A stretch of DNA of 64,000 nucleotides, from contig CAKUYZ010000004.1 in assembly GCA_934717675.1 (NCBI GenBank), positions 1 through 64,000 of the forward strand, in the 5' to 3' direction. The notes under the pieces are model-generated. The model saw only the letters and a list, made by a program, of their open reading frames with translations, was not told the DNA's origin and ran no database searches. Source of the stretch: an uncultured Bacteroidales bacterium. Lineage in GTDB: Bacteria > Bacteroidota > Bacteroidia > Bacteroidales > Marinilabiliaceae. The position numbers and the translations under genes are program-made. Of the stretch, positions 53,426 through 62,353 are shown in pieces (within the stretch, counting starts at the first letter, position 1; every line of letters begins with the position of its first letter).

Positions 53426-53473
53426 TTGCCCAACTTATGCGTGATGGTCTGCAAGAGCCGAAGCCCTTGTCAC

Positions 53474-54733
53474 CTACTTGTCACCACGGATGGCTGCGAT
53501 GCCCGGGAGAACCTTGCCCTCCATATACTCGAGCATTGCGCCGCCGCCGGTAGATACGTAAGATACCTTGTCGGCGAGCCCGTTCTTGTTGATGGCGGCT
53601 ACGGAGTCGCCACCGCCAATGAGGGTGAACGCGCCATTCTCCTGCGTAGCCTTGGCCACTGCGTGAGCGATGGCGGAGGTGCCTTTGGCGAACTTGTCAA
53701 ACTCGAAGACGCCCATCGGGCCGTTCCAGATGACGGTCTTGCTGTTGGCAATGACCTTGGTGAACTCTGCGATGGTCTCGTCTGCGATGTCGAGACCCAT
53801 CCAGCCGTCAGGAGTCTCATCGATCTTGGAGACGTTGGTGTTGGCGTTGGCATCGAACTTGTCAGCGTTGAGGCCGTCCTTCGGCAAGTATACATTCACG
53901 CCCTTGGCCTTAGCCTCGGCGAGAATCTCCTTGGCGAGGTCGAGCTTGTCATCCTCGCAAAGTGAGGCGCCGATCTTACCACCCAGGGCCTTGATGAAGG
54001 TGTAGGTCATGCCGCCGCCGATGATGAGGTTGTCAACGCGGTTGAGGAGGTTCTTGATGATGTTGATCTTGTCAGAGACCTTGGCGCCGCCCATGATGGC
54101 GGTGAAAGGCTTCTCGGCGTTGTTGAGGACGCGGTCCATGGCTGCCACCTCCTTATTGATGAGGAAGCCGAACATCTTGGCGTCCTCAGGGAAGAAATCG
54201 GCTATGACGGCCGTGGAGGCGTGCTTGCGGTGCGCGGTGCCGAAAGCGTCGTTGACGTATACGTCAGCGTAGGAAGCCAGATGCCTGGCGAACTCTTTCT
54301 GAGCCCCTTTGAGATCTTTCTTTGCGGCCTCGTAGTTGGGATCGTCTTTCTCAATGCCACGTGGCTTGCCCTCTTCCTCCGGGTAGAAGCGGAGGTTCTC
54401 AAGCAAGAGGATCTCACCGGGCTTGAGGTTCTTGGCTGCCTCGTCTGCCTTGTTGCAGTCCTCGGCGAACTGAATCTTGCCGAGATACTTCTCGATGGCA
54501 GGGATGATCTGCTTGAGGGAGTACTTGGGTTCGGGATTGTTCTTCGGCTTGCCCATGTGGCTCATCAGGATGGCCGCGCCACCGTCAGCGATGACTTTCT
54601 TGATGGTGGGGAGGGCGCCGCGGATGCGGGTGTCGTCGCTAACTTCGCCAGTCTTCTTGTCGAGGGGCACATTGAAGTCCACACGGATGATGGCCTTCTT
54701 GCCTTTGAAATTGAAATCGTCGATCTTAATCAT
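53474..54733 (-). CDS. pgk: Phosphoglycerate kinase
   Basis: A 419-residue glycolytic enzyme, normal length. It has the family start KKAIIRVDFNVPLD, the substrate residues in SHMGKP and NLRFYPEEEGK, VNDAFGTAHRKHAST, and the C-terminal nucleotide motifs VIWNGPMGVFE and TLIGGGDSVAAI with STGGGAMLEYMEG. It transfers phosphate from 1,3-bisphosphoglycerate to ADP. The ATG at 54733 (MIKIDDFNFKGKKA) is preferred; the open frame continues upstream to 54808 into the promoter region. Single-gene unit with its own promoter and terminator. Confidence 0.97.
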   Translation of the reverse strand: MIKIDDFNFKGKKAIIRVDFNVPLDKKTGEVSDDTRIRGALPTIKKVIADGGAAILMSHMGKPKNNPEPKYSLKQIIPAIEKYLGKIQFAEDCNKADEAAKNLKPGEILLLENLRFYPEEEGKPRGIEKDDPNYEAAKKDLKGAQKEFARHLASYADVYVNDAFGTAHRKHASTAVIADFFPEDAKMFGFLINKEVAAMDRVLNNAEKPFTAIMGGAKVSDKINIIKNLLNRVDNLIIGGGMTYTFIKALGGKIGASLCEDDKLDLAKEILAEAKAKGVNVYLPKDGLNADKFDANANTNVSKIDETPDGWMGLDIADETIAEFTKVIANSKTVIWNGPMGVFEFDKFAKGTSAIAHAVAKATQENGAFTLIGGGDSVAAINKNGLADKVSYVSTGGGAMLEYMEGKVLPGIAAIRGDK

Positions 54734-54805
54734 GACTTTATGATTGAATAATTTTGTCTTTCCCTGCCGCCCTTGGCGCGGGCGCGGCCTGTGGTCAGGC
54801 CACGT

Positions 54806-54837
54806 CAAAATTACTCACCCTGCTCAAATTTTGCAAG
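54806..54837 (-). promoter_or_regulatory. pgk promoter
   Basis: On the minus strand CTTG (54837-54834), a 20-base spacer and TAATTTTG (54813-54806) match the Bacteroidetes -33/-7 consensus, about 72 bases before the ATG. Confidence 0.75.
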
Positions 54838-54855
54838 GATGGCAGATTAAATTAA

Positions 54856-55848
54856 TCAAATGCCGCCACTCGCATGCGCCCCGCTCTCCCGTAGCCGCTT
54901 CACCCAATGTGCGGGGCGGAACAAGATGTCGTGAACCCCAATGCGCTCAAGCCCCATTGCGAAGAGGATGGGCAGGGCGGTGGAAAGGACGGTGTTCAGC
55001 AGCAGGCTGAGCCAAAAGTTGGTTACGCCCAGCGCGATGAAAACGTTGCGGAAGCCCGCCGTCAGGAAGCAGTGCGTCACGTAGATCTCCAGGCAATAAC
55101 GCCCGCAGGTGGCGAGCATCTTGTTATCTAGCCACTTTATGGCAGAGAATGCCTTCCAAAAGAAGATGCTGAGGCCAAGCGCGACAATGGTGTTGACGAA
55201 AGGCAGGCGCGACACTATTCCTGAATATGACTCTGTGCTGCGGCTCCAGAAAAGGAAGCAAAGAGCGCAGGCGACAACAACTCCCGTGATGGCCACGCCC
55301 CAATTGGGCGTATGGCCTCCGCGTTGCAAAATGGTGCCTAGGTAAAAGAACGGGAGGAAGAATAAGAATTGGTAGATGGTGAGCGTGGGGAGCGGCGGCA
55401 GCAGAGCCGCAAATGCGCTCAAGATGAAGAGGACGGTTGCGATTGTTGCCCTCTTCTTGAATTTGACCAGAATGATGTTGGAGGCGTAGAAGGCGGCGAG
55501 GACGTAGAGATACCAGTACGGAGCTATGGGTCTCCATCCGATGCTGAGCAGGTCGATAAAAGAGGCAGCATTGTTTGCGAACCTTGAACACAGCACTTTA
55601 AAGGCGACAATGAGGATTGAGAAGATGACGTAGACCGCGGCAATGTCTAACAGTTGCGTCTTTAGCTTTGAGGCCTTGGCCTTACAGTCTTCATCAATGT
55701 AGGCTAGGGAAAACATGAACCCGCTTATCAGGAAGAATAGCGGCATGTGGAATGCGTATAACGCTTGATAGATGCCAAATTCCGCCACTACGGCGGACGG
55801 GTATGTGGAGCCACTAATGTAGCCGTCTACCACATGCCCCATCACCAC
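54856..55848 (-). CDS. Acyltransferase family 3 membrane protein (start region frameshifted)
   Basis: At least 330 residues with about nine or ten hydrophobic helices; the FHMPLFFLISGFMFSL block is typical of acyltransferase-3 proteins that O-acetylate surface sugars. The frame stays open upstream with a normal start region (KKRITWLDSLKGFAIICVVMGH) but meets no ATG; going further it enters a run of eight C and then a stop. If the run had seven C, a GTG at 55960 would give MNNFTPPKNNAASLTACVTT joined to that region. So the coordinates given (from the first in-frame GTG at 55848) probably miss the true N-terminus, and expression may be phase-variable. Target glycan unknown. Confidence 0.82.
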   Translation of the reverse strand: MVMGHVVDGYISGSTYPSAVVAEFGIYQALYAFHMPLFFLISGFMFSLAYIDEDCKAKASKLKTQLLDIAAVYVIFSILIVAFKVLCSRFANNAASFIDLLSIGWRPIAPYWYLYVLAAFYASNIILVKFKKRATIATVLFILSAFAALLPPLPTLTIYQFLFFLPFFYLGTILQRGGHTPNWGVAITGVVVACALCFLFWSRSTESYSGIVSRLPFVNTIVALGLSIFFWKAFSAIKWLDNKMLATCGRYCLEIYVTHCFLTAGFRNVFIALGVTNFWLSLLLNTVLSTALPILFAMGLERIGVHDILFRPAHWVKRLRESGAHASGGI

Positions 55849-55939
55849 ACAAATTATCGCGAACCCTTTGAGGCTGTCTAGCCAAGTTATTCTTTTCTTG
55901 GTTGTGACGCAAGCCGTTAAACTTGCCGCATTGTTTTTC

Positions 55940-55947
55940 GGGGGGGG
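55940..55947. repeat. Homopolymer G8 (C8 on the coding strand) at the acyltransferase start
   Basis: Eight consecutive G on the plus strand. With eight, the likely GTG start at 55958-55960 is one base out of frame with the acyltransferase; with seven or ten it is in frame. Slippage in such tracts is a common switch of surface-glycan acetylation genes; an assembly error is the alternative. Confidence 0.6.
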
Positions 55948-56000
55948 TGAAATTATTCACGGTTGTTGGATTTGTCGCTGATTAATAAACTGTAGTCTTG

Positions 56001-56846
56001 CTATTTCATGGCCTCTGTAGCAATCCGTACCACTTCGCGTGGCACGCCCGGTGCGAACGCCACGAAGTCGGGGTTGCGCAACGCGGGGCGGTTATACTCC
56101 ATAAGCTCGCCGTCCGAGACCTTGACAAGCCCGCCGCCCGCAGCCTCCATTATGGCCTGCCCGGCTGCCGTGTCCCACTCCATGGTGGTGCCTGAGCGCG
56201 GGTATAGGGCCGCGGAGCCCTCGGCCAGCATGCACTGCTTTATGCTGCTGCCTACGCCTAGCAGCGCGGCGTCCGCCCACCCGTCAAGATGCCTCAGGGC
56301 GTCAACCACTCTGCCTGTGGCCGCGCTGGGGTGGCTCACGCTGCCTAGCACAATGTGCGGGACGGGGCCGAAGCGCACGGGCAGCCTGGTCTCTTGGCGC
56401 GTCGCTCCGTCTTCTTGGAGCGCGCCGCGCCATGCCGCTCCGCCGCGGGTGAAGTAGACGCTCCCCGTGGCCGGCACGGCTATGACGCCGAGCGCGGGGC
56501 GGCGGCCCTCCGCCAAGGCTATGCAGACCGAGAACATGTCATTTCGCTTGATGAACTCTTTCGTGCCGTCTAGCGGGTCTACAATCCACATCTGTCTGTG
56601 GCGGCTGCGCGTGGCATAGTCTTCATGGGCCGTCTCTTCGCTCAATATGGGCAGGCCGCTGGCCTCTAGGGTCTTGGCAATGGCGGCATTGCTGGCCATG
56701 TCGGCGCGTGTCACGGGCGTGTGGTCTTCCTTCTCCACAATTCCCATGTCCGCGCCCGAGGCGTAGATGCCCATTATTTCTTTCGCCGCATAGGCCGCCG
56801 CGCGCAGCGCGAGTGGCAGTAGCGTCTCTTCTTCTTTTGCGGTCAT
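56001..56846 (-). CDS. cysQ: 3'(2'),5'-bisphosphate nucleotidase
   Basis: A 281-residue member of the inositol monophosphatase superfamily with the CysQ pattern: EKEDHTPVTRAD, the metal-binding WIVDPLDGTKEFIKRN, GVGSSIKQCMLAEG and the second metal motif in MEWDTAAGQAIMEAAGG. CysQ removes the 3'-phosphate of PAP(S), a by-product of sulfate activation and sulfotransfer. It starts 13 bases after the patB/malY gene on the same strand, so the two are co-transcribed. Confidence 0.92.
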   Translation of the reverse strand: MTAKEEETLLPLALRAAAYAAKEIMGIYASGADMGIVEKEDHTPVTRADMASNAAIAKTLEASGLPILSEETAHEDYATRSRHRQMWIVDPLDGTKEFIKRNDMFSVCIALAEGRRPALGVIAVPATGSVYFTRGGAAWRGALQEDGATRQETRLPVRFGPVPHIVLGSVSHPSAATGRVVDALRHLDGWADAALLGVGSSIKQCMLAEGSAALYPRSGTTMEWDTAAGQAIMEAAGGGLVKVSDGELMEYNRPALRNPDFVAFAPGVPREVVRIATEAMK

Positions 56847-56859
56847 TGGCCTCTCTCTC

Positions 56860-58023
56860 CTATGGGTTTAGGCAATGAGCCATCCGCTCCAGCCCCTCGG
56901 CCAATTGACCCCTGGGGCACGCCAAGTTGATGCGCACGAAACCCTCCGGAGCGCCGTAGATGTTGCCGGGAGACACCCTCACCTTGGCTTGGCGCAGCAG
57001 CTTGACGCCCAGTTGCTCAGACGTCAGCCCCAGCGCTCGGCAGTCGGCCCAAGCCAGGTATGTGGCCTCCATCCGCGCCACTTTCACCATTGGCAGCCGG
57101 TGCGCCATGAAGTCCAGGAGGTAGTCGTAGTTGCCTTTGACGTAGGCGCACATCTCCGTGAGCCAGTCTTCACACTCGTTGAACGCCACCTGCAAGGCTA
57201 TGACGCCAAACGGGTTGACGTCGCACACCTCGTTGACGTTTATGGCCCTGTCCACGGCCTGCCTCAGCCGCTCGTCGCGGGCTATTATGTAGCTTATCTG
57301 CAACCCGGCCGTGTTGAAGCTCTTGGAGCATGAGGCGGCAATGACGCTGTGAGCCTGATATTGGCCCCCTATGCTGCCGAAAGGCGTGAAGCTATGGCCT
57401 GGCATGATGATGCCGCTGTGAATCTCGTCGGCAATGATGGCCACGCTGTGTTCTTGGCATATGTCTGCCATGCGGCGCAGCTCGTCTGCCGTCCATATTC
57501 GCCCCACGGGGTTGTGTGGGCTGCATAGCAGGAATATTTTGGTGTCTGGCAACGCGGCTTTGCGCTCGAAGTCGTCAAAGTCAATGGCGTACGTGTCTCC
57601 GCTCTCCACGAGCTTGTTTTCCACCACATGGCACTTGTTGTTGGCAATGCTGGAGAAGAAGCAGTTGTAGGCAGGGGTTTGCATCAGCACGCCGCAGCCG
57701 CCGTCTCCCGCCAAAGCTTTGATGATGGCCGACACGGCTGGCACCACGCCGGACGTGTATAAGATCCACTCTTTTTCAACGTGGCAGGCGTAGCGGCGCG
57801 AGTACCAGCTGGTTATGGCCTCGTAGAAGCTGTCCGGCACCTTGGTGTAGCCAAAGATGGCATGATCCACCCTCCGCCGCAGCGCATCCGCAATCTTTGG
57901 GGCCACGCGGAAGTCCATATCCGCCACCCACAGCGGGATGACGTCTTGCTCGGGCGCGTCCACGTCCCATTTGTAGCAGTCGGTGTTGTGGCGCGACACG
58001 CGCTCGTCGAAGTTATATGTCAT
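56860..58023 (-). CDS. PatB/MalY-type PLP C-S lyase (cystathionine beta-lyase-like)
   Basis: A 387-residue fold-type I PLP enzyme. The start (YNFDERVSRHNTDCYKWD) and IPLWVADMDFRVAPKI are the hallmark of the PatB/MalY group; CSPHNPVGRIWT and ADEIHSGI precede the PLP lysine in AASCSKSFN (about 230). These enzymes cleave cystathionine or related C-S bonds to pyruvate, ammonia and a thiol. It lies 62 bases after the DUF3737 gene and just ahead of cysQ, consistent with a sulfur-metabolism context. Strict aminotransferase activity is less likely. Confidence 0.92.
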   Translation of the reverse strand: MTYNFDERVSRHNTDCYKWDVDAPEQDVIPLWVADMDFRVAPKIADALRRRVDHAIFGYTKVPDSFYEAITSWYSRRYACHVEKEWILYTSGVVPAVSAIIKALAGDGGCGVLMQTPAYNCFFSSIANNKCHVVENKLVESGDTYAIDFDDFERKAALPDTKIFLLCSPHNPVGRIWTADELRRMADICQEHSVAIIADEIHSGIIMPGHSFTPFGSIGGQYQAHSVIAASCSKSFNTAGLQISYIIARDERLRQAVDRAINVNEVCDVNPFGVIALQVAFNECEDWLTEMCAYVKGNYDYLLDFMAHRLPMVKVARMEATYLAWADCRALGLTSEQLGVKLLRQAKVRVSPGNIYGAPEGFVRINLACPRGQLAEGLERMAHCLNP

Positions 58024-58085
58024 TTTGCTTATGGTGGGCTTGTTTGCGGGGGCGTGGTGTCTCGCCCCCCTCTCGCGAATGTAAG

Positions 58086-58937
58086 CTATTTTTGCGTGCG
58101 CGTCTCAATCTGGCAGTTGGCTGGCGCTTTTATGTTGTCGTCAATTATGATCTGCCCAATGCTGTCTGCCACAATGTGACCCGCGCGCGGGTTTTTGACG
58201 GACGTGACGTGGCCGCGCAGGTCGGCCTCCACCTCGCTATATTCAAAGGCCAGGTCGGCGTCTGGCGCCATCTCGCAATTGATGAGGCGCAGGTTGCTGG
58301 CATAGCAGAGTGGCTGTGTCTCAATTATTTTGCAATTGATGAGCGTGAGCCTGTTGGAGTACCATGCCAGGTATTCTCCGTTGAGGGTGGAGTCAATCAC
58401 GGTCACGTTCTCCGTGTTCCAAAACGCGTCTTTTGTGTTGAGCATGGAGTTTCGGATCTCCACGTTTTTGCAATATTGGAATGAGTAGTTGCCGTTGAGT
58501 TTCAGGCCATCCACTTTGATGTTCTCGCAGTGCATGAAGATGTAGTCGCCCTCGTTCACCTCCACGTTTTTCACCTCAATGTTTTTGCAGTGCCACAAGG
58601 TCTCGGCTGCGTGGGGTAGGCGCACGTTGGTCAGTTTCACGCCATCCATCTCGCGAAACATTTTGGGGGCCTCCACCACGGTGTCTGTCATCTCCAAGTT
58701 ACGAGAGTACCACAGAGCGGCGCGTCCGCCCTCGGTAAAGAGGCAGTCGCGAACCTTGAATCCGTCGGTGCACCAGAAGGGGTATTTGCCCTCGAAGCGG
58801 CAGCGTATGGCCTCGATGTCGCGCGTCTCTTTAAGCGCGCTCTCGCCGGTGTGGATTGTCACGTCCTCAAGCCTGAGGTCGTGTGCGCGGTAGAGGGGTC
58901 TCTCTCCGCCAAACTCCTGATTCTTTATTGTCTCCAT
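58086..58937 (-). CDS. DUF3737 family right-handed beta-helix protein
   Basis: A 283-residue protein beginning METIKNQEFGGERPLYRAHD, the usual DUF3737 start. The whole chain is short repeats of about 20 residues (CKNIEVKNVEV; CENIKVDGLKL; CKNVEIRNSML; TENVTVIDSTL), expected to fold as a parallel beta helix. No signal peptide or catalytic motif is seen. The function of DUF3737 proteins is unknown. The ATG at 58937 is preferred; the open frame begins at 58994. It lies between the MATE gene (81 bases) and patB on the same strand. Confidence 0.85.
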   Translation of the reverse strand: METIKNQEFGGERPLYRAHDLRLEDVTIHTGESALKETRDIEAIRCRFEGKYPFWCTDGFKVRDCLFTEGGRAALWYSRNLEMTDTVVEAPKMFREMDGVKLTNVRLPHAAETLWHCKNIEVKNVEVNEGDYIFMHCENIKVDGLKLNGNYSFQYCKNVEIRNSMLNTKDAFWNTENVTVIDSTLNGEYLAWYSNRLTLINCKIIETQPLCYASNLRLINCEMAPDADLAFEYSEVEADLRGHVTSVKNPRAGHIVADSIGQIIIDDNIKAPANCQIETRTQK

Positions 58938-59018
58938 GTGTCTATATGTCTTTGCCCGGCGCATGGCGGCGAGCCTGCGACCGAAGTTTTTCATGCGGCT
59001 AAGGTAACGACAATAGCG

Positions 59019-60470
59019 TCACGCTTGTGTACCCAAATTACTTTTTGCGCCTTTGCGCCAGTTTCCCCATCGCAGCCGCGCCAAGAATATGGCGCCGCGG
59101 AAGCACAGCTCGGCGCACATGGCCGTCCAGACTCCCGCCAACCCCAATGACGGCGCCAATGCGTAGGCCAATGTGAGGCGCACCGCCCAGATGCTGGCCA
59201 GGTTCATCAGGCACGGCTTGAGCGTGTCACCCGCCCCCACGAAGACCCCGTAGCACACGATGGCGGCGGCGAACATAGGCTCGGCGAAAGCCTCGATGCG
59301 CAGAGCCTCCACGCCAAGGGCGCGTATCTCCCCGACGGGCGTGAGAAGATCCATCATGAGCGGCGCCCCCGCATACATCACTGCGCCCATGACGCCCATG
59401 ACCGCCATGCCCATGACCACTGATACCCGGGCAAAATTCCGCATCAGCCTTTCCCTGCCCGCCCCGAGGCTTTGCCCCACGAGCGTCTGCGCCGCGTCGG
59501 CAATGCCATAGCCTGGCATGTAGCAGATGCTCTCGGCCGTCACGCCAAATGAGTTGGCGGCGATGGACATTTTGCCAAGAGGGGCCACGATGGATGTGCT
59601 GACCACTTGCGCGCCCGTCATGACCAGGTGCTGAATGCCCATGGGAAGCGATATTTTCACGGCGCGCCTCAGGCACGCCCTGCGCGGCAAGAATGAGCCT
59701 TTCTCATGGCACAGGCGCAGCGCCGGCGAACGGCGGAAGACGTACCACAGCAAGAAGCCGGACACCACGATCTCGGAGGCCATGGTGCCCAGGGCCGCGC
59801 CCCTGATGCCCAGCCCCGCGCCGGGCAGCCACAGCTCCACGCCAAACAGCTCCGCGCGGCGGCTAGGGAATATGAGGAGGAAGTTGAAAACGACGTCAAG
59901 AGCGCACAACGCCACGTTAGAGAGACTGGGGACCACCACGTTGCCGCTGCTGCGCAGCATGCCGCTGCACAGCATGGCCATCTGTGAGAATGGCAGCGTG
60001 AGGCTCACGAGGCGGAAGTAGTCCGTGGCGCCGCCGCATATCTCCTCTCCGCCTCTGAGCCACCGCGGCAGCCCGCCGCTGACGCTCAACGCCACGGCCA
60101 TGACCATGAGGCTGAAAGCCAGCGTGGCCACGATGGCCTGACGAAGCACGGCACGTGCGCCATGGTTATTGCGCGCGCCGACCAGATGAGCCACCTGCAC
60201 GCAAAATCCGGCCGCGGCGGCGTTGCACAGCCCCCACACCATCCATGCGCTCGTGGCCACGAGGCCCACCGAGGCCGACGCGTCGGCCCCAAGGCTGCCC
60301 ACCATCGACGCGTCGATATATTCCATCACAACATGCGAGAGCTGCGCCAGCATGGACGGCACGCTAAGGAGGCACGTGAGCAGCACCTGCTGGCGCACGG
60401 AGAGCGGCTGCCCCTCGCGAAGGAGGGCCAGAAGACTGTCTGTGGTGGATGTGCGAAACAATGAGGCCAT
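59019..60470 (-). CDS. MATE family efflux transporter
   Basis: A 483-residue inner-membrane protein with 12 predicted helices in two homologous halves. Diagnostic features are the start LLTCLLSVPSMLAQLSHVVMEYIDASMVG and SLGADASASVG (helix 1-2), and the second-half GVTAESICYMPGYGIADAAQTLVGQSLGAG. MATE proteins export drugs or metabolites in exchange for sodium or protons; no substrate can be read here. It is transcribed in the same direction as the downstream DUF3737 gene. Confidence 0.92.
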   Translation of the reverse strand: MASLFRTSTTDSLLALLREGQPLSVRQQVLLTCLLSVPSMLAQLSHVVMEYIDASMVGSLGADASASVGLVATSAWMVWGLCNAAAAGFCVQVAHLVGARNNHGARAVLRQAIVATLAFSLMVMAVALSVSGGLPRWLRGGEEICGGATDYFRLVSLTLPFSQMAMLCSGMLRSSGNVVVPSLSNVALCALDVVFNFLLIFPSRRAELFGVELWLPGAGLGIRGAALGTMASEIVVSGFLLWYVFRRSPALRLCHEKGSFLPRRACLRRAVKISLPMGIQHLVMTGAQVVSTSIVAPLGKMSIAANSFGVTAESICYMPGYGIADAAQTLVGQSLGAGRERLMRNFARVSVVMGMAVMGVMGAVMYAGAPLMMDLLTPVGEIRALGVEALRIEAFAEPMFAAAIVCYGVFVGAGDTLKPCLMNLASIWAVRLTLAYALAPSLGLAGVWTAMCAELCFRGAIFLARLRWGNWRKGAKSNLGTQA

Positions 60471-60600
60471 GACACATAGGGTGGGCGGCCGTGAGGATAT
60501 TTCACAAAAAGACGGTCGGGCCCACCTGAATTTTACGCCGCGAAGATAACCCTAAAAAGCCTACGCGGGTTACCACTTTTACGGTCGCCCTTGTCGGCTC

Positions 60601-60643
60601 TGAAAAAAGAGAAGGCCCGGCAGCGACAATTCGCTGCCGGGCC
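60601..60643 (-). terminator. Terminator of the tRNA-Leu transcript
   Basis: Perfect 13-bp stem (GGCCCGGCAGCGA / TCGCTGCCGGGCC) with a 4-base loop, followed on the minus strand by TTCTCTTTTTTC, a few bases past the tRNA 3' end. Confidence 0.9.
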
Positions 60644-60650
60644 GGCCAGG

Positions 60651-60733
<83 letters not shown>

Positions 60734-60828
60734 ATCCATAAATGTCATAGATACGCCGCGAATATACGCCAAACAGCACAAAAAACGCAACAGCAGACTC
60801 CCCAATGTTCCACAAAAAGGCCCTAAGT

Positions 60829-61854
60829 TCACCCTTGGGATCCCATCTCGCGCAAGAGGTCTACCCGCAATCCCTCAAGGCGCGGGTCGTCTTTGTGGCT
60901 CACGGGCTCGCCAGTGATGCAATGGTCTTGCGACCATTCTACGAGTGACTCCAAGAAAAGCACCCAATTGCGTATCTTGTTGAAATTCAGCGTGCCTTGA
61001 TGCTGGCGGAACTCAATGGTCTTATGCCGTCTCCACGCCTCGTAGTTCACTGCGCAATATCGACCCCTTGACCACAGGCGCAGGGCCTCGCGAGACATGG
61101 CCGGCGAGTCCGGAATGTCCACAACGCGGCAAAAGTGATTCCTCCGCCTAGACGGGGCCAAAGAGTTGTTTATGATGACGTGGAGCATCCAGTAGTTGTG
61201 GCCAATGTTTTGCCACTGTTGGCGCGTGAACCCGTGCGCGTCTATGTGTACGTGAAGTCCGCATGAGGCGTTGACGCCTCCCCCCGCCGCGCTTATGGCC
61301 TCGCAGATGGCGCGCAGGCTGTCCCAAGCCCCCAGTGGCGGTGTCACCACCTCGTTGCAGTCGATGCCGCGCAAGCTGCCATCGGTCACGATCTTGGTGT
61401 AGGCGCGGTCATGATGGTTGTAGCTCTCGCTCATCACCGTGAGCCCTCGCTCTTGCGCCATGGCCACAATGTCTCCCCTCCTCGCGCCCACGCACTCCAA
61501 CTCTACGCCAAAGACCCGCGTCAGCCCGTCGGTGGGCGTGGGCAGGGTGAGGGGCTCCTCTTGTGGCGCGGTGCGTGGCGTCAGTCGCCTCACGACCCTT
61601 CGCCTGGGCGTGAGAGGGGCGATGGAGGGCCTCGGCGCCGGCCGGTCCGAGACGCGGCATTGCGAGAGCCTGGTGTTGAGATATTGGCTGGCGGCCGTCA
61701 TTCGGCGGCTGCGGATCACTGCCGAGATGATGTCTTCTGGAATTTCGGCAATTTGGAGAGACCTCTGCCACATGGAGGTGGGCAAAGCCCTCACGATGTT
61801 GAGCTCTGCCATTTTGCGTCTTAGCGAGGTCCTGGTTTCTGTTGTCGCGGTCAT
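60829..61854 (-). CDS. Amidoligase-like enzyme (putative amidoligase family)
   Basis: A 341-residue protein. Residues about 1-110 are rich in arginine and proline and look disordered; from about 113 the putative amidoligase pattern appears: VFGVELECVG, YTKIVTDGSLRGIDCNEVVTPPL, a metal-binding SCGLHVHIDAHGFT, and KTIEFRQHQGTLNFNKIRNW. Such enzymes are ATP-dependent carboxylate-amine ligases related to glutamine synthetase, often in phage or island settings and paired with a cyclotransferase; no partner is present here. Substrate unknown. An alternative start is the methionine at 61812. Confidence 0.82.
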   Translation of the reverse strand: MTATTETRTSLRRKMAELNIVRALPTSMWQRSLQIAEIPEDIISAVIRSRRMTAASQYLNTRLSQCRVSDRPAPRPSIAPLTPRRRVVRRLTPRTAPQEEPLTLPTPTDGLTRVFGVELECVGARRGDIVAMAQERGLTVMSESYNHHDRAYTKIVTDGSLRGIDCNEVVTPPLGAWDSLRAICEAISAAGGGVNASCGLHVHIDAHGFTRQQWQNIGHNYWMLHVIINNSLAPSRRRNHFCRVVDIPDSPAMSREALRLWSRGRYCAVNYEAWRRHKTIEFRQHQGTLNFNKIRNWVLFLESLVEWSQDHCITGEPVSHKDDPRLEGLRVDLLREMGSQG

Positions 61855-62068
61855 AATCAGTAGATGCGTTGCAGGAAGTTGAGTTGGTCGAATTTTTTTC
61901 GGTGGGCGGTCTGTCGCCGCCTCTGTTTTTCCGACCGCAATTTAGCCACTTTAATTGCCGCGGCCGCTGTCCAATCTGTCCATTTGCCGCGGGGTGGGTG
62001 AGGCTGGCGTTTTTTGACAATATGCCTTATTTGGCGCGACATCCACTTGCGGGTTGCCGATTGTTGAC

Positions 62069-62076
62069 TACCTTTG
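62069..62076 (+). promoter_or_regulatory. Promoter element for corA
   Basis: TACCTTTG matches TAnnTTTG exactly. A TTGC at 62047-62050 lies 18 bases upstream as a possible weak -33. The resulting leader would be about 270 bases. Confidence 0.5.
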
Positions 62077-62147
62077 CCGCCGCAAAGCGGGGGGGCGCGG
62101 GCTCTTGTGCCAACGCCCCGCCAGATGTTTAACTAATAACAATAAGC

Positions 62148-62234
62148 ATGGACGACTACCCTCCGGCGAACAATGAGAAGCACATCGGTGCCTCTGTCTC
62201 GTCTTCACGCGCGGGTCGCGGCCGTCTTGCTTAG
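62148..62234 (+). CDS. Small ORF (28 codons) in the corA leader
   Basis: ATG at 62148 after an AT-rich AACTAATAACAATAAGC, reading MDDYPPANNEKHIGASV then SSSRAGRGRLA and TAG. The acidic DD and PP residues right after the start recall magnesium-sensing leader peptides (MgtL type), where such residues destabilise ribosomes at low magnesium. No homologue is recognised. It may equally be a chance ORF. Confidence 0.3.
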   Translation: MDDYPPANNEKHIGASVSSSRAGRGRLA

Positions 62235-62264
62235 CCGCTCCAGTTCTCTCCCCCGCAGTCGTTG

Positions 62265-62353
62265 ATGGCCTTGGGACAGGGTGTTGCCGAAAACGCGTCG
62301 GCGCGAGCCTGCTAATAGTCCCATAATTCTTTTCCTAATTGGCAAAAGGCCAT
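62265..62353 (+). promoter_or_regulatory. Possible start-codon-sequestering helix of corA
   Basis: ATGGCCTT at 62265-62272 is exactly complementary to AAGGCCAT at 62346-62353, which spans the bases before corA and into its ATG. Pairing would hide the start codon. Confidence 0.4.

Larger units (their letters stand above)
61855..62351. other. Long intergenic/leader region between the amidoligase gene and corA
   Basis: 497 bases. The right part is the corA leader: a TACCTTTG promoter element (62069), a 28-codon ORF (62148-62234) and a sequence complementary to the corA start. The left part, facing the amidoligase gene, has no feature I can support. Confidence 0.6.
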
